Part shown: piece by piece, positions 56,565 through 64,000 of the stretch
Layout: the number at the start of each line of letters is the position of its first letter
Position numbering within the stretch: position 1 is the stretch's first letter
Source of the DNA: Paenibacillus sp. FSL R5-0517
GTDB taxonomy: Bacteria; Bacillota; Bacilli; Paenibacillales; Paenibacillaceae
Direction: 5' to 3'
Length of the DNA stretch: 64,000 nucleotides
Assembly: GCF_037974355.1 (NCBI RefSeq)
Contig: NZ_CP150235.1
Coordinates: 6,138,001 to 6,202,000, forward strand
Notes under the pieces: generated by a model
What the model saw: only the letters and a program-made list of their open reading frames with translations
Told to the model about the DNA's origin: nothing
The model's database searches: none
Translations under genes and position numbers: made by a program

Positions 56565-56600
56565 AAAAAAGCCCTTAATTCCTGAACGGAATCAAGGGCC
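56565..56600 (-). terminator. Terminator of metK
   Basis: GGCCCTTGATTCC-GTTCA-GGAATTAAGGGC followed by T6 on the minus strand. Confidence 0.9.
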
Positions 56601-56630
56601 TCATTGAATGATCCACATAATGTTAGCTAA

Positions 56631-57833
56631 TTACAGACCTGCTTGAGCTTTCAAATGGTCTACTTTGTCCACTTGCTCCCAAGGTACATCCAGATCTGTA
56701 CGACCGAAGTGACCGTAAGCAGCAGTTTGTTTGTAGATTGGGCGACGCAGATCCAGCATACGAATGATGCCAGCCGGACGAAGATCGAAGTTGTTGCGCA
56801 CAAGCTCAACCAATTTCTCTTCGCTGACTTTGCCAGTACCGTATGTATCCACGTTGATGGATACAGGGTTGGCTACACCAATCGCATAAGCGAGCTGGAT
56901 TTCCACTTTGTCTGCAAGTCCCGCAGCTACAAGGTTTTTCGCTACGTAACGAGCCGCATAGGCTGCGGAACGGTCTACTTTTGTCGGATCTTTACCAGAG
57001 AACGCACCACCGCCGTGACGTGCATAACCGCCGTAAGTATCTACGATGATTTTACGTCCAGTGAGGCCTGCATCTCCCTGAGGTCCGCCAATAACGAAAC
57101 GTCCTGTTGGGTTGATAAAATATTTAGTCTGCTCATCCAGCAATTCCGCTGGAACGACAGGCAAGATGACATGTTCTTTAATGTCTTTTTGGATCTGTTC
57201 CAGTGTAGTCTCTTCAGCGTGCTGAGTAGACACAACGATGGTATCCACACGTACCGGCTTGTCACCGTCGTATTCAATCGTTACTTGCGTTTTACCATCC
57301 GGACGAAGATATTCCAACGTACCATTCTTACGCACTTCCGCCAGACGGCGTGCGATACGGTGGGATAATGCGATTGGCAAAGGCATAAGTTCTGGTGTCT
57401 CGTTCGTTGCAAAACCGAACATCAGACCTTGGTCACCTGCACCAATGTTTTCTGTTTCACGAGCGACTTGTTCTGGGTCACGATTCTCAAGCGCTGCGTT
57501 AACGCCTTGGGCAATATCAGCAGACTGCTCATTCAGAGAAGTCAGAACTGCACAAGTGTTATAATCAAAACCGAACTTGGCACGTGTGTAGCCAATATCC
57601 TTAATTGTATTACGAACGATGGACGGAATGTCCACGTATTCAGAAGCTGAACTGATTTCACCGATGACAAGCACTAAGCCTGTGGCTACGGAAACTTCGC
57701 AAGCTACACGAGCATTGGGGTCGTTTGCAAGAAACGCGTCCAATACGGCGTCTGAGATCTGATCGCAGATTTTATCCGGATGTCCTTCAGTTACAGACTC
57801 CGATGTAAATAGATGCCGGCCTTTAACAGACAT
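56631..57833 (-). CDS. metK: S-adenosylmethionine synthetase
   Basis: 400 residues; makes SAM from methionine and ATP. Motifs are [20 protein letters not shown] at the N-terminus, [14 protein letters not shown] near residue 120 and [20 protein letters not shown] near 265. The ATG at 57833 has gggaggt upstream. It is a single-gene unit with its own promoter and terminator. Its leader lacks the S-box signature that controls metK in many Bacillales. Confidence 0.98.
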   Translation of the reverse strand: MSVKGRHLFTSESVTEGHPDKICDQISDAVLDAFLANDPNARVACEVSVATGLVLVIGEISSASEYVDIPSIVRNTIKDIGYTRAKFGFDYNTCAVLTSLNEQSADIAQGVNAALENRDPEQVARETENIGAGDQGLMFGFATNETPELMPLPIALSHRIARRLAEVRKNGTLEYLRPDGKTQVTIEYDGDKPVRVDTIVVSTQHAEETTLEQIQKDIKEHVILPVVPAELLDEQTKYFINPTGRFVIGGPQGDAGLTGRKIIVDTYGGYARHGGGAFSGKDPTKVDRSAAYAARYVAKNLVAAGLADKVEIQLAYAIGVANPVSINVDTYGTGKVSEEKLVELVRNNFDLRPAGIIRMLDLRRPIYKQTAAYGHFGRTDLDVPWEQVDKVDHLKAQAGL

Positions 57834-57974
57834 GAAGTTTCAACCTCCCATAACTAGTAGTATGGCGATTGCCCGAACAAAACATGACAGCGATTCGTTC
57901 ACTGTACCCTCGAAGCTTTCCAACATGGAATAAGGACCCTGGGTCCGCAGTTACGAAGATAAGGATTTTTCAGG

Positions 57975-58064
57975 TAATTGCCTCAAACGAAAATCAACCT
58001 TTCCCTAGTGGAAAAGGTTGCATACCTCAAATGCCATCTTAACGTATTTGTCAAGACGTGTCAA
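57975..58064 (-). promoter_or_regulatory. metK promoter and leader hairpin
   Basis: TTGACA (58059-58064), 17 bases, TAAGAT (58036-58041) on the minus strand: a near-consensus vegetative promoter about 200 bases before metK. Just downstream, CAACCTTTTCC-ACTA-GGGAAAGGTTG (about 57996-58022) is a strong hairpin. A second palindrome, GGACCCAGGGTCC, lies at about 57935-57947. Confidence 0.7.
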
Positions 58065-58088
58065 ACGAATTGGGGTAAGGAAAAAGCC

Positions 58089-58361
58089 TTATAAGTGCTG
58101 CTCTGCCTGACGAATTAGCCTTTTGGTGATCTCTCCACCAACCGATCCATTCTCGCGGGAAGTCAGATGTCCCCACCCTTTGTATTGCCCATAAGAGTGA
58201 TCACTTACTTCACCCAGTTCAGATCCAAATTCTGTATCCGCACCAGCCAAACCTCTGCCACCATACCCCACTTTGAGACCAAATTCTGCAGCAATCTCAT
58301 ACTTCATCTGATCCAGCATTTGACGACTTTCGGGTACCACTTTGCGGTTGCTTCTAGCCAT
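58089..58361 (-). CDS. Small acid-soluble spore protein, alpha/beta type
   Basis: 90 residues. The alpha/beta SASP signature is present: [20 protein letters not shown], containing the germination-protease site around EIAAEF, and the C-terminal DNA-binding motif [16 protein letters not shown]. It coats spore DNA against UV and heat damage. I choose the ATG at 58361 (ggaggt upstream), giving [13 protein letters not shown] Gly-rich insert (residues 33-55) makes it longer than the 60-72 residues usual for the family. Expression in the forespore is expected from the family. Confidence 0.92.
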   Translation of the reverse strand: MARSNRKVVPESRQMLDQMKYEIAAEFGLKVGYGGRGLAGADTEFGSELGEVSDHSYGQYKGWGHLTSRENGSVGGEITKRLIRQAEQHL

Positions 58362-58508
58362 GTTCCTGCACCTCCAGTAATTAATTATCAACAGTTATAG
58401 AGTGAGCAGGAACAAGGCTTGCTAGCCGTATTAATGTTTGTTAGAACTGGGTAATCTGAGCAAATGAAATGTATGAATAATGAATAATTCCTTTAACAGA
58501 AGCAAAAC

Positions 58509-59111
58509 CTATTTCAAAGTATATCCACCACGAACCATTACGGTTAGGCTGTATTTGTTGCCTTCCAATACCGTGATCCCCCGTCCATCCCTTGGAAAAG
58601 AGAGCAGGTGATTGGTCGGCGCTGCCTGTCCATTCGTCAGGTCAATCCCGTCCGTCAGATCCGCTACACCATTCGTACCTTCACTGACGATCACAGCTTT
58701 GCCACTACGTACAATGAACTCCGCGCCAGACTTGCCGATCAGCTGTTGACCCGGCTTCACGGTAACAATCTCAACGGCATCAGAAGCGCCTGAGACCAGT
58801 GGAGGAAGGGAAGTGTCACCACCTGAGCTACCGGAGTTCCCAGTTCCTGTAGAGCCTGTATTGTTACCATTTCCTGCATTGCTGTCTGTTCCCGTACTGG
58901 TACCACCGCCTCCAGTCGGGATCTTACCGCCCAAAGCTTGTTGGATCTGCTGATCTACGTAACTCTTCGTTACAACTGGATCATCCGCTGTACCTGGTTG
59001 GCTGGTCCCTGCTCCAATGGCTGTATTGCTGTATACCGACCCAACCCACACGCCAACACCAATGGCCAGCGCAGCGAGAGATACTTTCATATAAGGTTTC
59101 ATGTGAATCAT
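58509..59111 (-). CDS. Secreted or membrane-anchored protein of unknown function
   Basis: 200 residues. One N-terminal hydrophobic helix (VSLAALAIGVGVWVGSVY), then the segment VVTKSYVDQQIQQALGGKIP, a Gly/Ser/Thr-rich linker (75-100) and a 100-residue beta-rich C-terminal domain (VEIVTVKPGQQLIGKSGAEF). I do not recognise the domain; proteins of this layout occur in Paenibacillaceae near sporulation genes, but no role is known to me. Two ATGs (59111 and 59102) are possible; aggagg is three and twelve bases away, so neither is ideal. Confidence 0.65.
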   Translation of the reverse strand: MIHMKPYMKVSLAALAIGVGVWVGSVYSNTAIGAGTSQPGTADDPVVTKSYVDQQIQQALGGKIPTGGGGTSTGTDSNAGNGNNTGSTGTGNSGSSGGDTSLPPLVSGASDAVEIVTVKPGQQLIGKSGAEFIVRSGKAVIVSEGTNGVADLTDGIDLTNGQAAPTNHLLSFPRDGRGITVLEGNKYSLTVMVRGGYTLK

Positions 59112-59171
59112 TTTCCTCCTCTGGTAATCTATTAACTTTAACTATAGAGAATAAATAGACATGCGACAAGC

Positions 59172-59204
59172 AAAACCTCGCTTCCGCAGATGGGGAAGCG
59201 AGGT
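59172..59204 (-). terminator. Terminator of the 882-residue surface protein gene
   Basis: ACCTCGCTTCC-CCATCTGC-GGAAGCGAGGT followed by TTTT on the minus strand. Confidence 0.9.
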
Positions 59205-59237
59205 CTTAGCTTTAAAATATCTTAATTTTCGTACAAG

Positions 59238-61886
59238 TTACCGATTATTATTGGGATTATTAGAACCCTCTTCCGGGAACTCAGGTATGATAGGTTCTTC
59301 TTTAGGCAGTTTGGACACATCGTAACTATAACCTTGTTCTGCAAGGCGTAGGCGTTGTCCCTCGAACACATCATACAAGGCTACGCGATATGAGCCACCA
59401 CGTATTTTGTCAAATACGGTGTCATCAATACTCCAGTTGAGCGTCTGGTTGATGCCTGTCTTCAGATCGGTTCCTGGTGTGATCTCTTTATCAAACACTT
59501 TTCCTGACCCATCGGTTAGAGATAGAACAAGCTTGTGTCCATACTCTCCACTATCCACGGCTTCCTCCTGTGTTAAGGAGTAGATCATCTCAATCTGTAC
59601 TGCCGTTCCACCTGTAAGGTAAGCTTTGATATTGCTGCCCGAGAATTTGAACGGATACAAGTCTATGTCATTCAGAGATGATAGAACAGATAATGATTTC
59701 GGTTGCACCTCGAATGACATGGCATTAACATAAGCCGTCGCCTCGCCTTCACCCGTGACAAACTTGTTGTCAGCAACGCCTTCACCTACAATCAGACGCA
59801 TATCAGATAATGTTTTTACACTTTTCGGTACTTTAGCCCAGAACGTCACAATACTCTTCTGACCTGGTCCCGGTACACGGTTTGCCTGCTTGGCTGTTGC
59901 TTTGTAATATTGACCATCTGCTGTTTTGTAGTATCCTACCAACTTCGCAAGGCCACTCTGACGCAGAGACTTATTCGTCATCTCGAATTCGGTATATACA
60001 ATATCGGACGAAGATCCCGGATACACATACGTTCTGCGTATGCCCAGCTCTGTTTCTTTATCAGAAGTTCCTTGGGTATAAGTCTTCCCTTCGCCTACAT
60101 AAGAGAGGGGCTGAATTAACCCAGACGTGCTAAGAGTAATCCAATCATTCTTTTCTTCCTCACTTACTTTCTCCAGCAACGTCAATTCCAGACGACTCAT
60201 GTTAAGTTCAGATGGAATCTTCGTAAGGAGATAAGCTTCCATGACCATCCCCGAACCGAGCAACTTGCCGCCTTGCGCGCTAATCAGCTTCGTATCTCCA
60301 TCAATTCTAGCGGAATCAATGGTGAACATCGCTTCCAGCTCAGGCAATTGGACCGTTTTGGCTGAAGCATTACGAATGGTGACCTTGGCAGCAATAATAT
60401 CACTGTCTGTCCAAGGAAGCCGTTGCAAGGAGCCTACAGATACACCGAATGTACCTTTACTATTCTTAATTACCGTTTCTGTCGTAAGCCCATCTCCACT
60501 TGTTACGGACTCAGGAATAGCATAGATGCCAACCGGATAGGAGAACTCAAAGCCACTCGTGCCTCCACCAGACGTTTCCCCTTCTTTGCTCTCATCTTTG
60601 GTTGTAGGCGTCATGGCATATAGCTTGATCTTGCTAGTATCCCCATCTCCTTGAATCGTAGTGATCAGCTTGATCGTTTTAGTCGCACCTGGTTTCAGCT
60701 TCAGATCATCTAGCGCCTTCGTCTCGATCGGATAGGAAGTACCATCTTCTGTACGGATCTCTAATGCGTATTTGGGAACCTTAACTTCTTTTTTCCCTTG
60801 GTTCTTAATGACCCACTGCATCGTTAGATCGAACTCCTCATCCTCACCACGGACACGAGCAGATTCCAGAAGAGTCGATACAGATTGTCCATCAATCGAG
60901 ATAATATTCGGTTGGTTCGCTGCTACATTTACATTGGTTTGACTGGCTTGAGGAAGCTGTAGCGCAGCTACCGGTAGAGCAGTCTTCTCTTCACCTTGTT
61001 CTTCCACTAGCAGTAATTCTGACTTCTCCAGTTTCAACGCTGTAGGCAATGAAGCCATTAAATTTAACGTTATGTTGGCCTGTGCCTGAATGCTGACACC
61101 TGTACTATCCTTATCCGGGGTCAACGGATAATTAGTACCACCGGGTGTACGTAGAATCCACTTGATGTTTGGATTATCCAACAGCTTGTAACTGATATTA
61201 TTCAGGTTTACGCCAACTTTGACGTATTGCTTCTTATTCTCACCCGGATACACTTTAATACCAGAGACTTTAACCTTGACGGCTGAATCACTCAGACGAA
61301 CCGTCTTTGTTTTACCTACAGGTGTAGTGATGCTATATGATGCGGGAACATTGAATTTCCCCAGTGTGCTTTCATAATTCGGTTTACTGAAATCCCATTT
61401 TACAATCAGGAAATTCAGATCACTTAATTTCACTTCACGTCCAACCTTCATAACGTATGTGAGATCCACCGTGGAACCCGGTGATACCGTCTTCTTCTCT
61501 TGATCCTTGGCGATCAGCTTTGGAGAGAAGCTTGTTCCACCTTTTGTTTTCACTTTGCTCCAATAATCAAGCATCATCATCGGTGTGCTGTCATTATTTT
61601 TATACGTCAGTGTATACGTCACCGTATTCCCGTCGTCTTGGGACAAGATATTAACGTCGGTTAGCTTCACGGTACTCCGCGCAGTTACTTTGACCGCAGG
61701 TACCTTAGCCAGTGTATGTACGACTTTGTTCGTGGTTGTTGTCTGTTGCTTCGTTGTTGTCGCGCCGTTATTGGTAGCAGGTTTACCTGAGTTAGCTGGT
61801 GTACTTGCGGCAGCTATTAAGCCTCCACTTGAACTGATGAATAACATACTAGTTATCAAAGTCGTTATGACCTTTTTATGATTCAC
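59238..61886 (-). CDS. Large secreted protein of unknown function with repeated Ig-like beta domains
   Basis: 882 residues. A signal peptide (KKVITTLITSMLFISSSGGL, cut near AAA-STP) is followed by a Thr/Asn-rich linker and about five beta-sandwich-like units of 130-150 residues with the recurrent theme of TVTYTLTYKNND or LTMQWVIKNQGKKEV, followed by LKPGATKTIKL-type strands. This resembles DUF4352/CARDB-like adhesion or binding domains. No enzyme motif and no wall anchor were seen. I choose GTG at 61886: gggagg lies seven bases before it, and the ATG at 61901 overlaps that site. Confidence 0.75.
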   Translation of the reverse strand: MNHKKVITTLITSMLFISSSGGLIAAASTPANSGKPATNNGATTTKQQTTTTNKVVHTLAKVPAVKVTARSTVKLTDVNILSQDDGNTVTYTLTYKNNDSTPMMMLDYWSKVKTKGGTSFSPKLIAKDQEKKTVSPGSTVDLTYVMKVGREVKLSDLNFLIVKWDFSKPNYESTLGKFNVPASYSITTPVGKTKTVRLSDSAVKVKVSGIKVYPGENKKQYVKVGVNLNNISYKLLDNPNIKWILRTPGGTNYPLTPDKDSTGVSIQAQANITLNLMASLPTALKLEKSELLLVEEQGEEKTALPVAALQLPQASQTNVNVAANQPNIISIDGQSVSTLLESARVRGEDEEFDLTMQWVIKNQGKKEVKVPKYALEIRTEDGTSYPIETKALDDLKLKPGATKTIKLITTIQGDGDTSKIKLYAMTPTTKDESKEGETSGGGTSGFEFSYPVGIYAIPESVTSGDGLTTETVIKNSKGTFGVSVGSLQRLPWTDSDIIAAKVTIRNASAKTVQLPELEAMFTIDSARIDGDTKLISAQGGKLLGSGMVMEAYLLTKIPSELNMSRLELTLLEKVSEEEKNDWITLSTSGLIQPLSYVGEGKTYTQGTSDKETELGIRRTYVYPGSSSDIVYTEFEMTNKSLRQSGLAKLVGYYKTADGQYYKATAKQANRVPGPGQKSIVTFWAKVPKSVKTLSDMRLIVGEGVADNKFVTGEGEATAYVNAMSFEVQPKSLSVLSSLNDIDLYPFKFSGSNIKAYLTGGTAVQIEMIYSLTQEEAVDSGEYGHKLVLSLTDGSGKVFDKEITPGTDLKTGINQTLNWSIDDTVFDKIRGGSYRVALYDVFEGQRLRLAEQGYSYDVSKLPKEEPIIPEFPEEGSNNPNNNR

Positions 61887-61970
61887 TTCCAAACCTCCCA
61901 TAAGTTGCTTGTTGCTTTATAGTATAAACGTTTGAGAGAAAGAGAAAGTTACGATGTTGTTGTATAAAAG

Positions 61971-62003
61971 AAAAAAAGCTTACCCAGATGGGTAAGCTTT
62001 TTT
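61971..62003. terminator. Symmetric terminator of the rightmost surface protein
   Basis: AAAAAAGCTTACCC-AGAT-GGGTAAGCTTTTTT, nearly perfect and usable from both strands; it serves the minus-strand gene ending at 62018. Confidence 0.92.
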
Positions 62004-62017
62004 ACAACTCACTGCTA

Positions 62018-64000
62018 TTAGTTAGCAGAAGTTTTGATGGAGATTGTTTTGCTTGGTGCAGCAATATCTGCTGTAAATGTTACTACTGAAGCAGTGTTAG
62101 TTACTGTGTAACCAGTCAGTTCAGCAGCAAATGCATCTTTGATCTTAGCAGCAATAGCATCTGTAGAATCAGCAACCAAAACATCAATTTTCACTTCTTT
62201 TGTAATTGTTCCATCTGTGAATGTCACAGTGTTGCTTCCATTTCTGTCGGCTTTATGATTCACAGTGATGCTAACTTGTTGTGTAGCAGCAACCACTGGC
62301 GCTTTACCTTCAGTCGTTGTTCGTGCAGAACCAGACAATGCAGCACCAGTCACAGTAGCACCAATTGGTTTGCTTGCAGCTTCAGTTCTAGCTGTGAATA
62401 CAACTTTTGCACCGTTGCTAGTTACAACGTAATTAGTTGTCAATGCAGTAGCAAATTCACCAGCAACATCGGTAGCAATATCAGCCAGTGTCTCACCAGT
62501 AGCTACGGTATGAGTTACACTTTTAGCAGCACCGTCATTGAATACTACAACCACATCATCACCAACAGTTGGTGTTCCTGTCAGAGTCAATTCTGCTACT
62601 TGTTTTGCACCATTGTCTTGAACAGCGCCTTCTCTAACAGTTGAAACTGCACTAGTAGTAACACCTGTTGGTGAAGTTACATTAGCGGATGTTCTGAATG
62701 CATCCGATTTAGCAGCAAACTTACCATCAGTAGTGCGAATAAATGTTGCATTGTCTTTCACACTAACAATATATTCAATATTGCTAGGGTTGGAATAAGT
62801 GTCTTTAATAGTGATTTCAACTGTACTACCTACAACTTCCGCTGTGTAATCAGTTACAGGCACCAATGCATCGCTATCAGACGCTTTGTCAGCACGTTTA
62901 ACCAAAAGGTTTGCTGCCACACCAGCAGGATCTACTGTGTCATCAAGAGCTACAGTAAATGGAAGTACAATTACTCTGTCATTTTGTGAAAGAGTATCAC
63001 CGGAATTAAGTTTAACTCGTGGAGCTACTGTTCCAGTAGTAGTCAACTGAACTCCAGCAATTTTATGACCAGCATAAGTTTGAATGCTGTTATTGTTCAA
63101 AATGTTAACATTAGTGCTGTTAGCAAGATCTGCTGATGTTTTCAGCGTCACCTTGTTATTGTCAATTGATACAGAGTTCACAGTGTTATTGCCAGATACA
63201 GTGAAATCATTCACAGAAGCTTGAGCAATCGCTTTGTTGAAAGTCAACTCGATTGTTCTTGCATCTTTTTGTTCTGCTGTAGGTGTAGAAATAATTGACT
63301 CATCCAAAGTACCGGACTCAATCCAAGATGTTGCTTGACCTGTTTTAGATTTCAAACCAGCGATGCTAACTTCTTGAACAGATCCTGGGAACGAAACAAG
63401 TGTTCCTTCGATGTATTGTGGGAATACCAGAACAACAGATTTACCATTGTTAGCTACATTCACTTGTACATCAGTTGGAAGAGAAATGTTTTGTGCTACA
63501 GAAGATCCGGATTTCACAAATTTCACATAATAGTTAGCACGATTGTTCAACGTAGCGAGATCAATTTCTCTGTCGAATGTAAGTGCAACTTTACGCTCCG
63601 AACGATTAACATCTACGCCGCCAAAGTCTGCCAGTTTAGGAGCAGCACTATCACTTGCCAAGAAAGTACCTTCATATGTTACCAAAGTATTGTTCAAAGC
63701 TGTGAAGTCTTTAACGTCAGCTACTTTCAAGCTGTAAGAACCGGAAAGTTTGGAATAGAATGTAACGTTGAATACTTTGTTATCGTAACCTGGTTTTGCA
63801 TAAACACTCTTAACCGGGATTACATCGTTACCTTTTTTAACAGTGAAGAATTTGATATTTGCAGCGTCAACAGCTTTGTCGAAACGAACTGTCAATTCAT
63901 CAGTCACGTCACTACCATAAGTTGCGTCTACTACTTTAGGTTGAACAAGGTCAACTGTAGCAGTAACTTTATGTTCTTTAGTAGCATTTGCATTACCGGA
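62018..64000 (-). CDS. Surface protein with Ig-like and flagellin-IN-like domains, N-terminus outside window
   Basis: 660 C-terminal residues are visible; the frame is open to the window edge, so the gene is partial at its 5' end. An internal GTG at 63907 is not a start, since the same frame continues upstream as ATVDLVQPKVVDATYGSDV. The visible part has bacterial Ig-like domains (DELTVRFDKAVDAANIKFF and RKVALTFDREIDLATLNN), then two C-terminal modules with the pattern GDDVVVVFNDG, IATDVAGEFATAL, NYVVTSNGAKVVFTA. No SLH or LPXTG lies at this end. An S-layer or adhesin role is likely; SLH domains could be at the missing N-terminus. Confidence 0.82.
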   Translation of the reverse strand, partial: SGNANATKEHKVTATVDLVQPKVVDATYGSDVTDELTVRFDKAVDAANIKFFTVKKGNDVIPVKSVYAKPGYDNKVFNVTFYSKLSGSYSLKVADVKDFTALNNTLVTYEGTFLASDSAAPKLADFGGVDVNRSERKVALTFDREIDLATLNNRANYYVKFVKSGSSVAQNISLPTDVQVNVANNGKSVVLVFPQYIEGTLVSFPGSVQEVSIAGLKSKTGQATSWIESGTLDESIISTPTAEQKDARTIELTFNKAIAQASVNDFTVSGNNTVNSVSIDNNKVTLKTSADLANSTNVNILNNNSIQTYAGHKIAGVQLTTTGTVAPRVKLNSGDTLSQNDRVIVLPFTVALDDTVDPAGVAANLLVKRADKASDSDALVPVTDYTAEVVGSTVEITIKDTYSNPSNIEYIVSVKDNATFIRTTDGKFAAKSDAFRTSANVTSPTGVTTSAVSTVREGAVQDNGAKQVAELTLTGTPTVGDDVVVVFNDGAAKSVTHTVATGETLADIATDVAGEFATALTTNYVVTSNGAKVVFTARTEAASKPIGATVTGAALSGSARTTTEGKAPVVAATQQVSITVNHKADRNGSNTVTFTDGTITKEVKIDVLVADSTDAIAAKIKDAFAAELTGYTVTNTASVVTFTADIAAPSKTISIKTSAN

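Noticed and set aside
62018-63907. GTG at 63907 as the start of the right-edge surface protein
   Set aside because: The frame stays open with sensible sequence to the window edge, so the gene is partial.

Overview
This window reads as a chromosomal segment of a motile, spore-forming, competence-proficient member of the Bacillota, most likely a Paenibacillus. The evidence is the gene order yvyF-flgM-flgN-flgK-flgL-yviE-fliW-csrA-hag-flaG-fliD-fliS-fliT and hpf-secA-prfB-yvjA (both as in Bacillus), degS-degU, comFA/comFC, an alpha/beta-type spore SASP, bactofilins of the YhbE/YhbF type beside YhbD, and many SLH-anchored or repeat-rich surface proteins typical of Paenibacillaceae. Nearly every gene lies on the minus strand; only the esterase, cls and one small secreted protein are on plus.

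Layout. 1-1.8 kb: two bactofilin-like genes and a YhbD-like gene. 2.1-2.9 kb: an alpha/beta-hydrolase esterase. 3.1-12.4 kb: a complete arginine pathway in one direction, argC-argJ-argB-argD-argF-argG-argH, with a strong promoter before argC and a modular intergenic repeat in two gaps. 12.6-14.1 kb: cls, followed by a third repeat copy. 14.3-20.6 kb: yvjA-like, prfB (with the programmed frameshift), secA and hpf. 21-25.6 kb: an SLH surface protein, a cold-shock protein and a small secreted protein. 26-36.4 kb: the late flagellar cluster. Three matched SigD-type promoters (before flgM, hag and flaG) share one spacing, and a CsrA-type hairpin lies in the hag leader.

36.5-45.2 kb: a 1,825-residue secreted protein with 20 fibronectin-III domains sits between yvyF and comFC, where Bacillus has nothing comparable; then comFC and comFA, with no comFB. 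45.6-48.3 kb: a small membrane protein and degU/degS. 48.3-64 kb: mostly cell-surface and secreted proteins (phosphodiester glycosidase, copper-amine-oxidase-like domain protein with a reading-frame break, SLH/Ig-like protein, two other surface proteins), interrupted by metK and a spore SASP gene. Both ends of the window cut genes.

How the genes work together. FliW, CsrA, Hag and FliS form the flagellin homeostasis module: FliW sequesters CsrA until flagellin titrates FliW away, and CsrA represses hag translation. Here fliW appears to start at ATT behind a terminator-like hairpin, fliS at TTG, and the hag leader carries a hairpin that presents GGA. ArgJ recycles the acetyl group, so the arginine cluster needs no argE. 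DegS-DegU, ComFA/ComFC and the flagellar genes are neighbours as in Bacillus.

The most unusual items are the FN3 giant inside the com/flagellar locus, the covarying intergenic repeat in the arg region, the ATT start of fliW, the terminator-like hairpins in front of fliW and comFA, the SigD promoter nested in the yvyF terminator, and the frame break at a TTTAAAG heptamer near 51,717. Function calls rest on motif reading and gene order only; no database search was possible.
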